A stretch of 64,000 bases of DNA from Pseudomaricurvus sp965656525 (GCA_965656525.1 CBFHKY010000008.1:1-64000), one strand, 5' to 3'. Counted from the first letter of the stretch, positions 26,017-34,679 are shown. The notes: generated by a model from the letters alone, not told the origin. Made by a program: numbers and translations.

Positions 26017-26955
26017 TTAACGGCTGCTCATGCGTTCGAATTCCAATTCAAATTTTCCTGGAATGACCTTACCTTGAAAAAGTTTGGCTTGGCTGTAATT
26101 TTCTTTTACCAGCGTTAAAACCTCTTTTTTTGTCTGGGTGCTGGTGTTGGCGCCAAAATAAACCCCTGTGACTTCACTGCGCTCAAAATGAAAGTCGTCG
26201 TACAAAATATCATCGGGTTTTAGGGGGCCGGCAGGGTCGTCTTTGATGGACTGAAAACATCGCCATTCTTGCTCGTTACTACAATGCATACCTTTATGCA
26301 CAAACTTTTCTTCAAACAGATCTTGAGCAACGTATTTTCCTGTGCCTAATATCATGGAAATCTCGTCTTTCAGCTTGGTTATTTCTGGTCGAGCGTCTTG
26401 ATATTGTACTTTCCTTGGATTGGGTAGCGTTGTGAATTCCCCAGTTTGAAAACGTATTGCTACGCCTTTATGGGTACCCCCCAAGCGTTGCCATGCGTTT
26501 AAATTGTCCACTTTGGAAGTAAAGCAGCAAATACGCAAAGAGCGGGCAAACTTGCGCCAATCCGTCATCATTTGCTCAATGATGCCTAGACGCTGATCGA
26601 CCATTTTAGACAGTAAATCTCGCAGTACAGAATCAGCTTCTTCTGGCGAGGCAAAGCGTTCCTCATCTCGCCAGCGGCGAATCACTTGAGCCAGTGGTGT
26701 GTTACCTTTAGGGGCATCTTTGGCAAAAATCATGGCGGTAGCCATTTTGATCGAGGCCTGCAGTAGAATCTTAGGTTCAAAATTCAACTGTGTTTGATGC
26801 GTTAGCTCAAACGGATCTTCAAAAATGTGTGGTGAACTCCAGCGTAAGCGCTGGGAACTTAATATCAGCTTTGCGCTGTCGGGGTCGCAAAATTTGAACA
26901 AATGTTCGGGTGTCGTAGAACTCAAGATGTCCCCCTGGTTGCTATCGATTGGCAT
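26017..26955 (-). CDS. DUF2971 domain protein
   Basis: About 312 residues. The opening HLFKFCDPDSAKLILSSQRL then SPHIFEDPFE, the middle CCFTSKVDNLNAWQRLGG with HKGVAIRFQ, and SNEQEWRCF match the DUF2971 family, of unknown biochemical role and often found in variable or defence-associated regions. ATG at 26955 is used; a GTG at 26967 would add four residues, and neither has a clear ribosome site. Family call is from motif memory. It interrupts two blocks of housekeeping genes. Confidence 0.7.
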   Translation of the reverse strand: MPIDSNQGDILSSTTPEHLFKFCDPDSAKLILSSQRLRWSSPHIFEDPFELTHQTQLNFEPKILLQASIKMATAMIFAKDAPKGNTPLAQVIRRWRDEERFASPEEADSVLRDLLSKMVDQRLGIIEQMMTDWRKFARSLRICCFTSKVDNLNAWQRLGGTHKGVAIRFQTGEFTTLPNPRKVQYQDARPEITKLKDEISMILGTGKYVAQDLFEEKFVHKGMHCSNEQEWRCFQSIKDDPAGPLKPDDILYDDFHFERSEVTGVYFGANTSTQTKKEVLTLVKENYSQAKLFQGKVIPGKFELEFERMSSR

Positions 26956-27135
26956 CAAATTAAACACTAAGTGTTTGGTTATCGACCGCCGTCAATAAAT
27001 GTTGAATGACTATAGTGTAGCTGACCATAGGGTGCTGAGTGTCTGAGTAAAATTGTTGTTAATGACGATAAATTGTTGATGGTGAAAGCAGGGGCACGGA
27101 GCTACAATAGCCTCGCTTTTTACCCGCTACCACCT

Positions 27136-27141
27136 AGGAGG
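27136..27141 (+). promoter_or_regulatory. Strong ribosome-binding site of pyrB
   Basis: AGGAGG lies four bases before the pyrB ATG at 27146, fixing that start. A TACAAT at 27103-27108 may be a -10 element, but no matching -35 is seen. Confidence 0.75.
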
Positions 27142-27145
27142 ACGC

Positions 27146-28042
27146 ATGGATTTCAGAGGCTCACATATATTGTCTATCACCCAATTTGAAAGGGCTGATA
27201 TTGAGCGAATTTTCCAAGTCGCCGATTCCATGGAGCCTTACGCGTTGCGCAAGCGTGTGACTCGCGTGTTAGAGGGCGCCATTCTTGGCAACATGTTTTT
27301 CGAAGCCAGTACACGTACGCGGGTGAGCTTTGGTTCTGCGTTTAACTTATTGGGCGGCGAAGTTCGAGAAACCACCGGTTTTAAAAGCTCGGCCATCGCC
27401 AAAGGCGAGTCGCTTTATGATACGGCACGTGTACTTTCTGGCTACAGCGATGTGATTTGCATGCGGCACCCAGAATCAGGTTCTGTGGCTGAGTTTGCCG
27501 AGGCTAGCCGTGTGCCAGTGATGAACGGTGGTGATGGTGCCAATGAGCATCCGAGTCAAGCCTTGCTGGATTTGTATACCATACGTAAAGAGCTGGCTGA
27601 CAGAGATCGCAGCATAGACGGGCTTCGTATCGCGATGATTGGCGATTTGAAGCACGGTCGCACGGTGCACTCACTTTGTAAGCTGTTGTGTTTGTTCAGC
27701 CGTGTGCAGGTTACTTTGGTGTCGCCACCAGAATTATCTATGCCAGAGTCTGTCATTGAAACCATGCGTGCAGCCGGTGTTGATGTGTTGATTTCTGATG
27801 ATTTGATTCATGGAATTGGCAATGTGGATATCGCCTATTCCACACGCATCCAAGAAGAGCGCTTTGCCTCAAAAGATGAGGCCAATCTTTATCGCGGTCG
27901 TTTTCGTCTGAACCAGGCGATCTATACGGAATACTGTGAGCCTAATACTGTGATCATGCACCCCTTACCAAGGGATTCGCGCGCCGATGCCAATGAACTG
28001 GATAACGATCTTAACTTGAATCCCAATTTGGCTATCTTCCGG
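27146..28042 (+). CDS. pyrB: Aspartate carbamoyltransferase catalytic subunit, C-terminus lost in gap
   Basis: 299 visible residues of the ATCase catalytic chain for pyrimidine synthesis. STRTRVSFGSAFNLLGG is the carbamoyl-phosphate site, VPVMNGGDGANEHPSQALLD and TVIMHPLPRDSRADANELD the aspartate side. The frame runs into N at 28043 just after NPNLAIFR; roughly 35-40 residues of the long PyrB type seen in Vibrio and marine gammaproteobacteria should be missing. No pyrC-like pseudo-DHOase or pyrI is seen next to it. Confidence 0.95.
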
Positions 28043-28141
28043 NNNNNNNNNNNNNNNNNNNNNNNNNNNNNNNNNNNNNNNNNNNNNNNNNNNNNNNNNN
28101 NNNNNNNNNNNNNNNNNNNNNNNNNNNNNNNNNNNNNNNNN
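28043..28141. other. Scaffold gap (99 N) between pyrB and a DUF3549 gene
   Basis: A 99-base N run with no shared sequence on its two sides, unlike the other two gaps. It should contain the pyrB C-terminus and most of the convergent DUF3549 gene, so the true length is probably several hundred bases. Confidence 0.95.
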
Positions 28142-28503
28142 AAAACATAGGGGTTGTTATCAAGAACTGCAGCCAGCTGTTCACCCTGTCGATTCGCGTC
28201 TAGATTGTTGTTCAGTGCGACTAACAATTGTTGTAAGAACTGATCTCTTTCTGGGGCTTGTAAAAAACCTTGTTCGTCCAGCGGCAGCCGAATGAACCAC
28301 AACAGAGACATTGGTGTTGTGCCCGTTTCCCATAAAAGCAGGCCTAGCCAAGCGTGCTGTAAATAGGGTGCTGGGTATTGGCGTTTTTGAGCCTCGATTT
28401 GCGCAAACACATCAGCACTTAGAGGCGTAATGTGCCGACCCGTGTCAAAAATTTGATAATGAATATTCAGTTGCTGGAATAAGTTGCCAATGCTGTGGGT
28501 CAT
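28142..28503 (-). CDS. DUF3549 family protein, C-terminal part lost in gap
   Basis: The 120 visible N-terminal residues match the DUF3549 family of gammaproteobacteria: a start like SIGNLFQQLNIHYQIFDTGR, then AWLGLLLW, LLWFIRLPLDEQG and RDQFLQQLLVAL. The function of the family is unknown. Full members are about 340 residues, so roughly two thirds is missing in the gap. Convergent with pyrB and divergent from the kynureninase-like gene. Confidence 0.75.
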
Positions 28504-28741
28504 AAGATTTATGGGGTCAAAAATTCAGTAGAAGGACGGTATTGCCGCGCAGCATTGTAGTCTGATGAAAGGAGTGAGTCGACATACAGTATGGCCAGAG
28601 AGCTTCATTTTTACCTTGCGAGGAATCCGCTTTATCCAAGGACGTTAAACTCTGCGTGACGAGGGCACTCTTGCAAGAGTTGACTATACTGGTGTCTGAA
28701 GGGGCAATATAGCTCATTAACTCTGCAATGGAATCCTAAAA

Positions 28742-30112
28742 ATGCTGACCATTAAGGACATCGCTTCTTATCCCAATCGATTATGGGAGGACTACCAACA
28801 CGCTGCTGTAGGAAAGCGTATTCTTCTAACTGGGCATATTCACCAAGCGCTACCGGATGTGTGTGAAGCTGCCTACCGAGAACATTGGGATTGCCTCAAT
28901 AAATATGGTGAAGAGCGTTGGGATGAAATATTTAAACGTGCAGATCGTGTACAACAGGGGTTTGCTGATCTTATCGAGGCACCGTCAGAAAATCTAGCGT
29001 TGGCCGCCAATCTGCATGAGTTGTTCATTCGCTTTTTGTCGGCCTTGCCACTGTCTAAGGGTGGGACCATTGTGACTTCTGATATGGAACATCCCTCGGT
29101 AGCAAGGCAGCTGGCCTGCTTGAATGGTGGGATGGTGCAAGTAGTCACGGTGCCCGCTGAGCCTGCATCTGACTTATTATCCCGGCTGGCGGATGCTATC
29201 GACGATAAGACAATCGCGGTGTGTATTTCGTCAATCAATTTTGTGACTGGCCACCAAACCCTCGAACTGGATCGCTTGTTGCCTCTTTGTCAAAGAGTAG
29301 GGGCCGAGCTGTTTGTGGATGCTTATCTCAGTATTAATGTGCNNNNNNNNNNNNNNNNNNNNNNNNNNNNNNNNNNNNNNNNNNNNNNNNNNNNNNNNNN
29401 NNNNNNNNNNNNNNNNNNNNNNNNNNNNNNNNNNNNNNNTGAACTGGATCGCTTGTTGCCTCTTTGTCAAAGAGTAGGGGCCGAGCTGTTTGTGGATGCT
29501 TATCTCAGTATTAATGTGCAACCGTTTTCCATTCAAGAATTTAATCTAGAAGATGCTTTTGTCGCAGGCGGTGGCGCCAAATACTGTCAGATGGGCAATG
29601 GGAATTGTTTCATGCACGTACCGCCCAGCCGAGAGTTGCGCCCATTGATTAGTGGTTGGTTTGGTTGTTTTGACCCTTTATTGGATTCGCCAGCCGCGCT
29701 GCCTTTTGCCTACCCCGATGGTGCGTGTCGCTTTAACGGCTCCACGTACGATGCCATGCCGTATTTTCGTGCGGTGCATGTGCTGGATTACTTTCAAAGA
29801 AAACAGCTGACAGTGGATTTCTTAGCGGATGTGAATGTGCACCAGTTGGAGCTGTTAGCGAACCGCTTTCGCGCTTTGGATTTGCCGGCAACGCTTATTC
29901 ATCTACCGGTAGACGTAGAATATATGGGTGGTTTTATGGCTCTGAAAACCCCACATGCGCAAAAGTTGTGTGAAAAAATGCGAGACAGAGGAGTACACAC
30001 GGATTATCGCCACCAATGGCTGCGTTTTGGCCCGGCGCCGTACGTCTGTGATGAACAGTTAGAAGATGGTATTACAGCGTTGCAGGAATCCATCGACGAA
30101 TTGCAGCGCTAG
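28742..30112 (+). CDS. Kynureninase-like class V aminotransferase-fold enzyme (with assembly gap)
   Basis: A PLP enzyme of fold type I. The segment D-M-E-H-P-S binds the cofactor phosphate region, AELFVDAYLSIN carries the Asp contacting the pyridine N, and GGGAKYCQMGNGNCFMHV holds the PLP lysine, as in kynureninase. As drawn, the frame is 456 residues, but it includes a false 59-residue insertion made of 79 repeated bases plus N at 29343-29439. Collapsing the repeat gives about 397 residues, the family norm. The substrate is not certain: no kynurenine-pathway genes are adjacent. Confidence 0.75.
   Translation: MLTIKDIASYPNRLWEDYQHAAVGKRILLTGHIHQALPDVCEAAYREHWDCLNKYGEERWDEIFKRADRVQQGFADLIEAPSENLALAANLHELFIRFLSALPLSKGGTIVTSDMEHPSVARQLACLNGGMVQVVTVPAEPASDLLSRLADAIDDKTIAVCISSINFVTGHQTLELDRLLPLCQRVGAELFVDAYLSINVXXXXXXXXXXXXXXXXXXXXXXXXXXXXXXXXXELDRLLPLCQRVGAELFVDAYLSINVQPFSIQEFNLEDAFVAGGGAKYCQMGNGNCFMHVPPSRELRPLISGWFGCFDPLLDSPAALPFAYPDGACRFNGSTYDAMPYFRAVHVLDYFQRKQLTVDFLADVNVHQLELLANRFRALDLPATLIHLPVDVEYMGGFMALKTPHAQKLCEKMRDRGVHTDYRHQWLRFGPAPYVCDEQLEDGITALQESIDELQR
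29264..29342. repeat. Left copy of a 79-base duplicated contig end
   Basis: Identical to 29441-29519 and abutting the N run. The offset of the two copies is 177 bases, a multiple of three, so the reading frame continues through the artefact and hides it. Confidence 0.93.
29343..29439. other. Scaffold gap (97 N) inside the kynureninase-like gene
   Basis: N run flanked by identical 79-base contig ends; base 29440 differs from its counterpart 29263 (t against c), probably a contig-end error. The true gap is expected to be zero once the overlap is merged. Confidence 0.97.
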
Positions 30113-30151
30113 TATGTTGGAACGATTGTAGACGTGAGCTAGGTCGACGGC

Positions 30152-30667
30152 TTACAGGCAGCACTGTTTGAATTTTCGACCACTGCCGCACACGCAAGGT
30201 GAATTGCGCCCTAAGGCTGGTGTTTTCTCTTGGGTTTGTCCGTCTACGTATACCCAGCGCGATTCAGTGGCTTGCTCCTCACTCGGAATTTTCTGAAAGT
30301 AAGAGCGCTCTGTCATCGACTTTAAGCAGCTAGGTGTGTGGTTTGGGGTAAGTTCTCGGAAATAGGCCGAAAACGTCACCCAGCCTTCAATGTCTTTCTC
30401 TTTGCCAAGTTCCGTCGAATGAATCACTAAACCAACCCATTCTGTGCGATTGCTGGATTGAGACAGCTCTTGCAGGGAGGGTGTTTGTGAGCTTTGGGCC
30501 CATGTGTGATGCAAGTACGAAAACTGTTGGGTGGCGTAAGCGCTGAATCTTGAGCGCATCAGAGCGACGGCGGTAGGGGCGGAGCGCTGACCTTGATGCA
30601 GTGGTTGGCAGCAGGATTGGAGGGTAAGACCGCTGTTGCAAGGACAGAGTGGTGAATCGCTGATCAT
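30152..30667 (-). CDS. ychJ: YchJ family SEC-C motif protein
   Basis: A 171-residue UPF0225/YchJ-type protein. It has two zinc-binding SEC-C-like motifs: PLCPCNSGLTLQSCCQPL at the N-terminus and RNSPCVCGSGRKFKQCC at the C-terminus, around an NTF2-like central domain (ALMRSRFSAYATQQFSYL). The ATG at 30667 starts M-I-S-D-S, right before the first motif; the frame extends 67 residues upstream but that part runs through the divergent promoter and is not conserved. The function is unknown. Confidence 0.85.
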   Translation of the reverse strand: MISDSPLCPCNSGLTLQSCCQPLHQGQRSAPTAVALMRSRFSAYATQQFSYLHHTWAQSSQTPSLQELSQSSNRTEWVGLVIHSTELGKEKDIEGWVTFSAYFRELTPNHTPSCLKSMTERSYFQKIPSEEQATESRWVYVDGQTQEKTPALGRNSPCVCGSGRKFKQCCL

Positions 30668-30819
30668 AGCGGTGGTAATCCTGTGGCAAATTGGGTATTT
30701 TGGCAGGCCATTTTTAGTCCTACCAGAGTAAAATGAAAGTTTTACGCACGACGGTGCAGACGACGTTTTCTTATTTGCTTTGCTGATCTCTTTTTTGTTT
30801 ATTTGTGTGCCTGGAATAC

Positions 30820-31974
30820 ATGAGCCAATTCGACGATATTCGCCCTTACCATGATGATGAAGTAGCACCTGCTATCGCACGAGTGCTGTCAAACCCAGAA
30901 TTGATTCGTGCTGTTTTAAAATTGCGTTTTCCTAAAATTGGCTCGAAGCTGCCTTGGTTGTTCGGCCCGATCGTGCAGCGAGTGTTAAAACGCCAATTGC
31001 GTGATGTGTCGACAGTGAAACAGCTGCAAGATATCGTTGGTCATTACCTGCAAGGCATGATGGACAGTCAAGTTTCTGAATTAACGGTATCAGGCTTAGA
31101 GAGACTTGACCCCTCCAAATCCTATGTTTTTATCAGCAATCACCGCGATATTGCCATGGACCCTGCTTTTGTGAATTGGACGCTGTACACCAACGGTTTT
31201 GATACCGTTCGCATTGCTATCGGTGACAATTTGCTCACGAAGCCTTATGTTTCCGATCTGATGCGGCTCAATAAAAGCTTCATTGTGAAGCGTACGGCTT
31301 CAAGCCCGCGCGAGAAATTGAAGTCATCTAAGCATTTATCGGCCTACATTCATCATTCCATTACTGAAGAAAATAGCCACATCTGGATTGCCCAGCGAGA
31401 AGGGCGCGCCAAAGATGGTAAAGACGCCACCAATACGGCGTTGGTCAGCATGCTGGCTTTAACACGCCCCAAGCCGCAGTTGTACGCGGATTTTATACGT
31501 GAACTGAATATTGTGCCGGTTTCTATTTCTTATGAGTGGGATCCTTGCGATACAGCAAAAGCTAAAGAACTGTATACGCATCAGTTTCAAGGCAATTACG
31601 AAAAAGCCGAGCACGAAGACGTTGCCAGTATTGCCCTAGGAATTGCGGGCAAAAAAGGTCACGTACACGTGGCTTTTGGTGAAGTACTTCACGGCGATTA
31701 CGACAACGCAGAGCAAGTGGCGCGCGCTATTGATCAGCAAGTGTGGGGGAATTATGTATTGCACCCTAGCAACCATTTGGCCTATCAAAAGCTACACAAT
31801 AGGCAAGTTGACTTGCCTGTCTCTGCTAAGGGGTGTCACTTTGACCCCGCTCGTTATCGAGCTGAGGCACTGGAGTTGGATCGCCGCTTAGAGTCCGTAC
31901 CCGAAGAGCAGCAATCGATTTTTTTGGGAATTTACGCCAATCCTGTGGACAGTTTTTTAAAGGTTAGTCAATAA
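30820..31974 (+). CDS. 1-acylglycerol-3-phosphate acyltransferase-like protein
   Basis: A 384-residue LPLAT-superfamily protein. The acceptor motif is in FISNHRDIAMDPAFVNW and a donor-side motif in IAQREGRAKDGKD, the equivalent of EGTRS. The His-to-Asp spacing of the catalytic motif reads H-x5-D rather than H-x4-D, a form I associate with glycerophosphate-acyltransferase-like members. No transmembrane helix stands out. ATG 30820 is preferred; a GTG at 30805 adds five residues. Divergent from ychJ. Substrate unknown. Confidence 0.78.
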   Translation: MSQFDDIRPYHDDEVAPAIARVLSNPELIRAVLKLRFPKIGSKLPWLFGPIVQRVLKRQLRDVSTVKQLQDIVGHYLQGMMDSQVSELTVSGLERLDPSKSYVFISNHRDIAMDPAFVNWTLYTNGFDTVRIAIGDNLLTKPYVSDLMRLNKSFIVKRTASSPREKLKSSKHLSAYIHHSITEENSHIWIAQREGRAKDGKDATNTALVSMLALTRPKPQLYADFIRELNIVPVSISYEWDPCDTAKAKELYTHQFQGNYEKAEHEDVASIALGIAGKKGHVHVAFGEVLHGDYDNAEQVARAIDQQVWGNYVLHPSNHLAYQKLHNRQVDLPVSAKGCHFDPARYRAEALELDRRLESVPEEQQSIFLGIYANPVDSFLKVSQ

Positions 31975-32008
31975 GAGTTTGTTAAAGGTTGTCCAATAAG
32001 GGAAGTAG

Positions 32009-32812
32009 ATGATGACGTCACCGCGCTCAATCGTAGCCAAAGTTGCTGATCGGCACCACTCGATCCTTTGTTTGTTATTCGCCCTATTTTGTTGTGGTGC
32101 TCAAGCGGTCGACTATCGTGTCCCAGTACACGGGTTTCTGCAGCTTCCTGCGGATAGTAATACGATAGGCTCTATGAGTGTTGGTGCACAAGGGCATGTG
32201 ATGGTCCCCAGTGATGTATCTGAATTAGTGATTGCCTCCTTGGTGATGCAGGCCGGTAGCTCTATTCGCCTTGCGCCTCGTGATGGAACAATGACTCTGC
32301 GTATTGAGCAAGCTAGCTTTGGTAAAGACAGTAAAATATCCGGTGCTGGGTTGAGTGGCGATATGGGTGTTCCCGGTGGCTCAGGTGTAGACCTAGAGTT
32401 GCTGTTGCCACAAGCCAGTATTCAGTCACTGACGCTAGACCTGAGTGGTGGTCGCGGCGGTGATGGTTGGACCGGCTTGCAGGGTGATGATGGTCGAGAT
32501 GCCACTTGCTGGGGCTTGGCAGCAGATGATGGTATGGATGGTACAGACGGTGGTGATGGCTTACCAGGTGGTAACGGTGGAAGAGTGACCCTGTGGTTGG
32601 GGAACCCCCAATGGCAAGAGCACATGATTATTGATCTTTCCGGCGGTAAGGGCGGCGCTGGTGGCGTCGCGGGGAAAGGTGGTCGTGCAGGCGAAGGCGC
32701 TCACTGTTTGATGTATCAGCGTGGTGAAGCCACGATGGATGGAGCCGATGGTTCCGCAGGGCGAGCGGCAGAGAACGGTCAGGTTGGTGTGCTTACGGTA
32801 AAAGCGCTGTAG
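32009..32812 (+). CDS. Secreted glycine/aspartate-rich (collagen-like) protein
   Basis: A 267-residue protein with a signal peptide (hydrophobic SILCLLFALFCCGAQA, cleavage before V). Residues about 40-125 look like short beta-strands; about 140-260 are low complexity and rich in Gly and Asp, with pieces such as SGGRGGDGWTGLQGDDGRD, DGMDGTDGGDGLPGGNGG and SGGKGGAGGVAGKGG. Three- and four-residue Gly periodicity recalls collagen-like or calcium-binding glycine-rich proteins, but Pro is scarce, so a true collagen helix is doubtful. It lacks a membrane anchor. I do not know a named family. Confidence 0.6.
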   Translation: MMTSPRSIVAKVADRHHSILCLLFALFCCGAQAVDYRVPVHGFLQLPADSNTIGSMSVGAQGHVMVPSDVSELVIASLVMQAGSSIRLAPRDGTMTLRIEQASFGKDSKISGAGLSGDMGVPGGSGVDLELLLPQASIQSLTLDLSGGRGGDGWTGLQGDDGRDATCWGLAADDGMDGTDGGDGLPGGNGGRVTLWLGNPQWQEHMIIDLSGGKGGAGGVAGKGGRAGEGAHCLMYQRGEATMDGADGSAGRAAENGQVGVLTVKAL

Positions 32813-32870
32813 TTGAAGGTTTGTTAATACAGTATAGTGCTGCGAGTGCCGCAATCAGACTTTTGGGCGG

Positions 32871-33806
32871 CTACCTGAAGCCGATCAGCTTTTTTGTAAA
32901 GTTGAGGTCATTAACGGCCTTATTACGACCTGTTTCTTTCGCCTGATAGAGAAAACGGTCCGCACGCCGCAATAGATCATCCACATCAGAATCTTCTTCC
33001 TGTGTGCACGTAACGCCAATACTGATGGTGAACTGTATGTCGTTGTCGTCGACGTGTAGGTGGTTACTCTCCACCTTGGTTCTCAACCGCTCTGCCAGTG
33101 CAATAGCCCCTTGAAGATCGGTGTCAGGGCAGCAGATGGCAAATTCTTCCCCACCAAATCGGCCGATCACCTCTGTACTTCTGCAAACGAGTTGACAGTC
33201 CTGAGTTAACTGCTTTAGTGCCGCATCACCCGCAGGGTGGCCATAGGTATCATTGATTGCCTTAAACTTATCCACATCTAACATAAGTATGGCCATAGCT
33301 CGACTGTAGCGAACGGTTTTTGAGTACTCTACCGTCGCCAAACTCAGAAAATGTCTGCGATTATAGATTTCTGTTAAAGAGTCAAGCGATGCCAACCGTG
33401 ACAATTGTTCGTTGAGTAATAAAAGCTGTTTTTGATCTTCTCGCAAGCGCAGAGCCGATCGGATTCGCGCAGCCAATACAGGGTAAATAAAAGGCTTAGT
33501 GGCGTAATCGTAAGCGCCAATATCCAAGGCATCAATGATAGAGCTATCATCGTCTTTAGCGGATACCATAATGACAGGTATGTCGTAAAGCTGGTGGTCT
33601 TCTTTCAGTTGTGTCAGTACCTCGATGCCTGTCATATCGGGCATCATAATGTCTAATAGAATGAGATCAGGTTGCTCGGATCGAGTCTTTTCTAGGCACT
33701 GCTGACCACTGCTAGCGGAAATCACACGGTGACCATCGTCTTCTAGACTGAAGCGCAATAGAAAGATGTTATCTTCAATATCATCGACCACTAATATTGT
33801 CGCCAT
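32871..33806 (-). CDS. Response regulator with diguanylate cyclase output (REC-GGDEF)
   Basis: 311 residues. The receiver domain (1-125) has the acidic pair in LVVDDIEDN, the phospho-acceptor Asp in LILLDIMMPDMTG and the Lys in YATKPFIYP. The GGDEF domain (about 145-305) has DVDKFKAINDTYGHPAGD and the active-site loop RFGGEEFAICCPD, so cyclic-di-GMP synthesis is likely. The inhibitory I-site reads R-S-T-E instead of R-x-x-D, so product feedback may be weak. No histidine kinase is adjacent. Confidence 0.92.
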   Translation of the reverse strand: MATILVVDDIEDNIFLLRFSLEDDGHRVISASSGQQCLEKTRSEQPDLILLDIMMPDMTGIEVLTQLKEDHQLYDIPVIMVSAKDDDSSIIDALDIGAYDYATKPFIYPVLAARIRSALRLREDQKQLLLLNEQLSRLASLDSLTEIYNRRHFLSLATVEYSKTVRYSRAMAILMLDVDKFKAINDTYGHPAGDAALKQLTQDCQLVCRSTEVIGRFGGEEFAICCPDTDLQGAIALAERLRTKVESNHLHVDDNDIQFTISIGVTCTQEEDSDVDDLLRRADRFLYQAKETGRNKAVNDLNFTKKLIGFR

Positions 33807-33969
33807 GAATCTACCTTACTGAATGGCCGTAATGCGGTTGAGTACTCAATAGAACTCAGCTTGCCGCAATGATGCGCTACGTAACTTTTCGTTTTAGAGT
33901 CTTTTCGAGTATAGAAGCTCTATGTTGGTCACGCCATTATTCAATGTTTGCTTAAGCAATGTAGTTTTT

Positions 33970-34446
33970 TTACCACCAGTACTTGCCCCAGTTTTCAGGG
34001 TTGGCCCAATACTTAGGTGTATTCCAAGTGCGCTTGTGGTTATAGGTGGCTAGATTGTAGCCATAACTACTTAGAGCATGACTGGCAAAGTGTTGCAGCC
34101 GAGTAAAGCCGAGCCCCAGTAGGTCTGGGTGCGGCAAACCGGTATCCTCATGGCACAGCAACCAGATATTGGACGTGTACAGATTCTTCAACTGCCCTAG
34201 TGGCCACAATTGATCTGATTCCAAAGATTCACGACTCACTACAACAGCCGCATCGTAACGTTGATCTGGCAATGAAATAATATTGCTAAGTTGGGGCAAG
34301 TGCTCAAGTTGGCATTGATTTTCTGAGCACCAGTCAGTGATGGCCTTAGGAACCCCGGTCGCAATCATTAATAATCGCTGCGGCTGAGTATCACAGAGGA
34401 AGGGCAGCAGTGCTTCTTCGGGGGTCAGTAAGTTCATGAAATGCAA
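33970..34446 (-). CDS. DUF6231-like protein of unknown function
   Basis: 158 residues. The start M-N-L-L-T-P-E-E, QRLLMIATGVP and the C-terminal YGYNLATYNHKRTW then YWANPENWGKYWW resemble a small cytosolic family found in Pseudomonas and allies that I recall as DUF6231. The W/Y/N-rich tail is its clearest mark. It follows the small gene 34456-34662 on the same strand by 9 bases, so the pair is likely co-transcribed. ATG at 34437 (M-N-L-L) is an alternative start. Confidence 0.6.
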   Translation of the reverse strand: MHFMNLLTPEEALLPFLCDTQPQRLLMIATGVPKAITDWCSENQCQLEHLPQLSNIISLPDQRYDAAVVVSRESLESDQLWPLGQLKNLYTSNIWLLCHEDTGLPHPDLLGLGFTRLQHFASHALSSYGYNLATYNHKRTWNTPKYWANPENWGKYWW

Positions 34447-34455
34447 GCTTAGTCG

Positions 34456-34662
34456 TTAATGCAGCTGCCCATCACTCAATGGGTAAATGCTGTGAGCTGA
34501 CTCATCTGGAAGATCGGTGTCGGGAGTGTCCGTACTGACTTGATCGATATCGACCAAGCTGAGTTTGATGCGTTTAATCAATTGAGACATCACTTCTACG
34601 GTCTGATCCAGTTGGTCTACGGCGATTTGTACATCTTCTAAGGAAGTCTGAAATTTATCCAT
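34456..34662 (-). CDS. Small helical protein of unknown function
   Basis: 68 residues, M-D-K-F-Q start. The first 50 residues form a heptad-like amphipathic helix (SLEDVQIAVDQLDQTVEVMS), and the tail is Asp/Thr/Pro-rich. The ATG at 34662 follows AGAGGTG and is preferred over a 21-residue longer start whose extra part would be made of the 12-base repeats. It resembles small coiled-coil proteins such as SlyX in style only. Likely in an operon with the DUF6231-like gene. Confidence 0.55.
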   Translation of the reverse strand: MDKFQTSLEDVQIAVDQLDQTVEVMSQLIKRIKLSLVDIDQVSTDTPDTDLPDESAHSIYPLSDGQLH

Positions 34663-34679
34663 TATTGTTTTCACCTCTC

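Noticed and set aside
28517..28717. 66-codon minus-strand ORF between the DUF3549 and kynureninase-like genes
   Set aside because: No ribosome site or family resemblance; it lies in the promoter region of the plus-strand gene.
30668..30868. N-terminal extension of the YchJ protein
   Set aside because: The extra 67 codons overlap the divergent promoter and are not part of the family; the ATG at 30667 starts right before the SEC-C motif.
33268..33276. Exact DnaA box TTATCCACA
   Set aside because: It lies inside the GGDEF coding region without further boxes or an AT-rich unwinding element; taken as chance.
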